In this document: positions 62,451 through 64,000 of the stretch, in pieces
Layout: the number at the start of each line of letters is the position of its first letter
Numbering within the stretch: the stretch's first letter is position 1
NCBI GenBank assembly: GCA_944474755.1
Contig: OX104122.1
Location: 20,051,714-20,115,713 of the forward strand
Source of the DNA: Limnoperna fortunei
Lineage: Eukaryota > Mollusca > Bivalvia > Mytilida > Modiolidae
DNA length: 64,000 bases
Direction: 5' to 3'
The notes under the pieces: generated by a model
Told to the model about the DNA's origin: nothing
Database searches by the model: none
The model's input: only the letters and a program-made list of their open reading frames with translations
Made by a program: the position numbers and the translations under genes

Positions 62451-64000
62451 AGTTTGGATTCAGACAAAAACACAGGACCCAAAGGCCAAAGCAAAAAGTC
62501 AGCAACTCAATTCCAATAAAAACGATTTTGTCAATTCATACTCCGAACAAGTGAGCATTGTTACAATAACTACAAAATTCTGCCCAATAGAGAAACATAA
62601 GGTGAAACCCACTTTTTCTTCTACTGTCAGCAGCCGATTGAACTGAAAGAATATTAAACTTTAAACAAAAAATTATTCTCAATATAAACCTAAGACATTT
62701 TCAACAGAATCTTGTTGAAACAGTCAGTTGAACTGAGGTTAATGGACTTGTTATATAATATCTGTAGAATTGTTTATTGTCCTAGTATGTCTTTATTTTT
62801 TTATGTGTCACAAGCTGTTTATCAGCTTAACAATAATAAATAAATTGAAGCTGATTTCCAAACTTCACGTTATCCCGTATCACATGCCTATTCTTATAAC
62901 ACGCTTAGCCCCAATATCATGAGATACTACCCACTACAAATCAGAATTCACACCTTCTATGATGATATGATTATTGTTCCTGTCCCCTCCCCCTCCCTCC
63001 GAAATTAAAATCATCAAGCAAGCCACTTGTAGTGAGAAGGATGGCAAGATTGAGGAAGTCAAACTAACAGTGATCTTGTTAATAGAGTTCAAAGGAAACT
63101 TGAACAAAATAGCTATAATGTGCATACCAGTATATCACATGTTACAGGCATTGCTCAAGTTTGGTATTGACAGATCAGGTGGACAGTACTTCTCCACCGA
63201 TCTAAAGTTAACAGCAGTATACTACTGATGAACAACAAGCCTCACGAAAATAAGAAAAAGATGTACATTGTAAAGACTTAGGCAGGCAAATGGCTAATGT
63301 ACAGACTTAGGCAGGCAAATGTAGGAAATTTCTATTGCAGTTTATATTTTTGCTGTACAAACAAGGTGGTCACATAATACTTTACGAGTTAGTTAAACTG
63401 TTATAAATTTTTCCTTTATGCATGTAAATAATGTCTGCACGATATTTATGTTTCAATGCATTTCTTGACAAATCTAAACACACAGTTTCATACATTTTGT
63501 TATTCTTTTAGTTCACATGTGTGTCAATCAAAATAGTTTATGACAAAGACATGTTTCATATATTTACCAGAAAATCGAAACTCATATAAATGGCATCTAC
63601 AAACAAGTAAAAAAAAGTCATTCCTGCCCAGTGCAAGAAATTCCCATACTTCTAAGCAATGAAAAAGCAATCAATCAATGATTAAAAATCAGGTTCTAGA
63701 ACATCAAATGATCTACAGACTCCACATTAGGTTCTAGTGTCATATAAAGGAAAAGCAATTTAAATCTCATAAAGAAGCAATATTTTTATTAAATTACCGA
63801 TGGGCGGAATATGAAAAGGTTTATCAGTTAATGGACTAAACAGCATGAAAATCAAAGGAATAGCTTTCTACCTAGGGTATTATAATTTGGATCTATTTCA
63901 GGTCAATTTCTTTCTACTGTGGATCTTATATTTCAAATTTTTTTCAGGTAAATTTCTTCCAGTTTTCAAATCTTTTCCCTTCTACTTGGTATCTCCTATT
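62451..64000. other. AT-rich sequence to the end of the window
   Basis: A 29-bp duplication (ACTTAGGCAGGCAAATG) lies at 63277-63322. At 63005-63228 the plus strand stays open (CSEKDGKIEEVKLTV; LLKFGIDRSGGQYFSTDLKL) with somewhat coding-like composition, but I cannot assign it or find splice partners. At 63890-63960 TTTCAGGT(C/A)AATTTCTT occurs twice. Confidence 0.4.

Overview
This is eukaryotic nuclear DNA: AT-rich, intron-dominated, with GT-AG introns, tRNA-headed SINEs, foldback elements and very large tandem arrays. Several dispersed repeats resemble ones I associate with marine bivalve genomes, especially mussels (Mytilus and relatives): the tRNA-headed SINE, an (ATCA)n-tailed element, and a module with a GGAGCAGGAGCTTC core near 13.6 kb. 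The assignment is from memory and unconfirmed. No rRNA, functional tRNA, CRISPR array or bacterial-type operon was seen.

I can support one protein-coding gene. It lies on the minus strand and is spread over at least 39 kb in four exons: 55767-55617, 53609-53403, 38017-37828 and 17082-16367 (or a stop at 16356-16358). The three internal junctions have good splice sites and compatible phases (1, 1, 2). The spliced reading is a classical, non-permuted NlpC/P60 (papain-fold) domain: a basic N-terminal segment, the nucleophile motif DCCGLV, a PGDLVF strand and the HVEIWLGDG histidine motif. A basic linker and a long Asp/Glu-rich tail follow. The 5' end, and perhaps the 3' end, are not resolved. 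The substrate is unknown.

About 40 percent of the window is tandem repeat, mostly in this gene's introns or just downstream. Downstream of the last exon on the minus strand (1-16 kb) are a 38-bp array (0.7-1.3 kb), a 5.8-kb array of 68-70-bp units grown from the tRNA-like head of one SINE (4.2-10.1 kb), and a 77-bp array with 363-bp inverted arms that look identical (10.9-12.3 kb). Two foldback elements (14.3 and 15.8 kb) follow. The 20.7-kb intron (17.1-37.8 kb) holds 60-bp, 65-bp, 47-bp and 39-bp arrays; the 47-bp array is split by a 1.5-kb element. The 15.4-kb intron (38.0-53.4 kb) is mostly an 82-bp array (38.3-43.5 kb) and a 36-bp array (43.7-51.9 kb). An 822-bp terminal-inverted-repeat transposon with a 5-bp target duplication sits inside the 36-bp array. 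From 55.8 to 64 kb the sequence is AT-rich with SINE fragments and another foldback; no further exon could be proved there.

The very long open frames over the 36-, 39- and 60-bp arrays (up to about 1,460 codons, on both strands) arise because those unit lengths are multiples of three. They are not annotated as genes.
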